NCBI GenBank assembly: GCA_030674475.1
Contig: JAUSCZ010000040.1
Span: 1 to 39,800, forward strand
Direction of reading: 5' to 3'
Origin: Candidatus Omnitrophota bacterium
GTDB taxonomy: Bacteria > Omnitrophota > Gorgyraeia > Gygaellales > UBA12090
Length of the DNA: 39,800 bases
Shown: positions 39,151 through 39,800 of the stretch, in pieces
Numbering within the stretch: the stretch's first letter is position 1
Layout: every line of letters starts with the position of its first letter
The notes under the pieces: generated by a model
Told to the model about the DNA's origin: nothing
The model's input: only the letters and a program-made list of their open reading frames with translations
The model's database searches: none
Position numbers and translations under genes: made by a program

Positions 39151-39800
39151 GTTCAGAACTGCTCGATGATTTCAATTATAAATCCGCGATTGAGGCCTTG
39201 TTGTTTATCAGTGAAAAGCCTTTATTGCTGGAGCAAATCAAGACAGCCCTGGAAGGCTTGGATACTCCTAAAATAAGAGAGATAATTTTAGGGCTTAAGA
39301 ATGAATATGAGACTGGCTCAAGGGGCCTGCGGATTGAAGAAGTGGCTGGCGGCTTTCGGATGATTACTTCACCGGATACCGCTTTAGTGTTAAAGAAATT
39401 TTACAAACAGCGCGATGCCCAGCGCCTAAGTATCCAGGCTTTAGAGACCTTAGCCATTATCGCCTATAAACAGCCGGTAACCCGCTTAGATGTTGAATCT
39501 TTGCGGGGGGTGAATGTGGATGGGGTGGTTAAGACTCTCCTGGAGAAAAACTTAATCCGCATCGCGGGGAAAAAAGATATTATCGGCCGGCCTTTTGTTT
39601 ACGGCACCACCCGGCAATTCCTGGAATATTTTGGCCTGAAATCATTAGACGATTTGCCAAAATTAGAGGAATTTACTAAAACTATGGATGAATCAGCGGC
39701 CGCGGCCAAACTGCTTAGTTTAAACCCCTCCCCGCCTCCCCTTGGTAAGGGGAGGATTTTTCCCCCTCCCCACCTGACCTCCTCCGGCCGACCGGCTTAT
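39147..39800 (+). CDS. scpB: Segregation and condensation protein ScpB, 3' end outside the window
   Basis: The frame is open to the last base, so at least 218 residues, with no stop seen. Winged-helix domains of ScpB are evident: KSAIEALLFISEKPLLLEQI, GLRIEEVAGGFRMITSPD, LSIQALETLAIIAYKQPVTRLDVESLRG and GRPFVYGTTRQFLEYFGL, then SLDDLPKLEEF. ScpB bridges ScpA and SMC in chromosome condensation. ScpB normally ends soon after this point; the remaining bases (about 39722 on) read NPSPPPLGKGRIFPPP and come from a palindromic repeat (39735-39755), so the native C-terminus has probably been extended. ATG 39147 overlaps the ruvA stop. Confidence 0.93.
   Translation, partial: MSSELLDDFNYKSAIEALLFISEKPLLLEQIKTALEGLDTPKIREIILGLKNEYETGSRGLRIEEVAGGFRMITSPDTALVLKKFYKQRDAQRLSIQALETLAIIAYKQPVTRLDVESLRGVNVDGVVKTLLEKNLIRIAGKKDIIGRPFVYGTTRQFLEYFGLKSLDDLPKLEEFTKTMDESAAAAKLLSLNPSPPPLGKGRIFPPPHLTSSGRPAY
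39735..39755. repeat. CCTCCCCTT-GGT-AAGGGGAGG palindrome
   Basis: A perfect 9-bp stem with a 3-base loop (39735-39743/39747-39755), in frame at the end of scpB, followed by the CCCCCTCCCC tract. I recognise it as a common short repeat class of environmental bacterial genomes. Confidence 0.9.

Noticed and set aside
1-39800. tRNA, rRNA or other structured RNA genes
   Set aside because: No cloverleaf, rRNA core sequence or known RNA motif was seen on reading both strands; a short ncRNA could still be missed without a covariance search.

Overview
All recognisable genes in this 39.8 kb window (38 coding regions, the first and last cut by the window edges) lie on the + strand. They are packed tightly and many overlap by 1 to 28 bases. 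The content points to a diderm, uncultured-type bacterium: a type II secretion system, an LpxL-like lipid A acyltransferase, a PEP-CTERM protein, a REP-associated transposase, and a yebC-ruvC-ruvA-scpB cluster. The overall style (PilM/PilN-like GspL, many small palindromic repeats, T2SS next to lipid and sugar transferases) suggests Candidatus Omnitrophota (OP3) or a relative. That is inference only; no rRNA gene is present.

Region 1 (1-11.1 kb) is accessory. It holds the end of an Fn3-repeat surface protein, a 2199-residue SpvB/VCBS/RHS protein with an AT-richer tip domain, a small secreted protein just downstream (possible immunity partner), a PEP-CTERM protein, a RAYT transposase bounded by a perfect 16-bp inverted repeat, and a MntA/HepT-type toxin-antitoxin pair.

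Region 2 (11.2-26.3 kb) is an envelope and secretion block: an NmrA/DUF2867 protein, an MGDG-synthase-like glycosyltransferase, an LpxL-like acyltransferase, a family 2 glycosyltransferase, then gspE-F-G-H-I-J-K-L-M-C-D. The secretin ends in a TonB-C-like domain. Three of the five pseudopilin genes (H, J, K) have palindromic DNA inside the leader-peptide coding region and so have unusually long leaders; G and I have short leaders and no palindrome.

Region 3 (26.4-39.8 kb) is mostly housekeeping: a CmpX-like membrane protein, a coiled-coil protein, two pseudouridine synthases, an OsmC protein, a PfkB kinase, a SpoU methyltransferase, DUF3786 and DUF3108 proteins, a PAS-histidine kinase-PilZ protein, aroA, yebC, ruvC, ruvA and partial scpB.

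The most striking feature is the number of short palindromic repeat elements of several unrelated families. Many sit in frame inside genes, at protein ends, in a cleavable leader, or in a loop of EPSP synthase. They resemble in principle the Rickettsia palindromic elements, but in a different lineage and with several families side by side.
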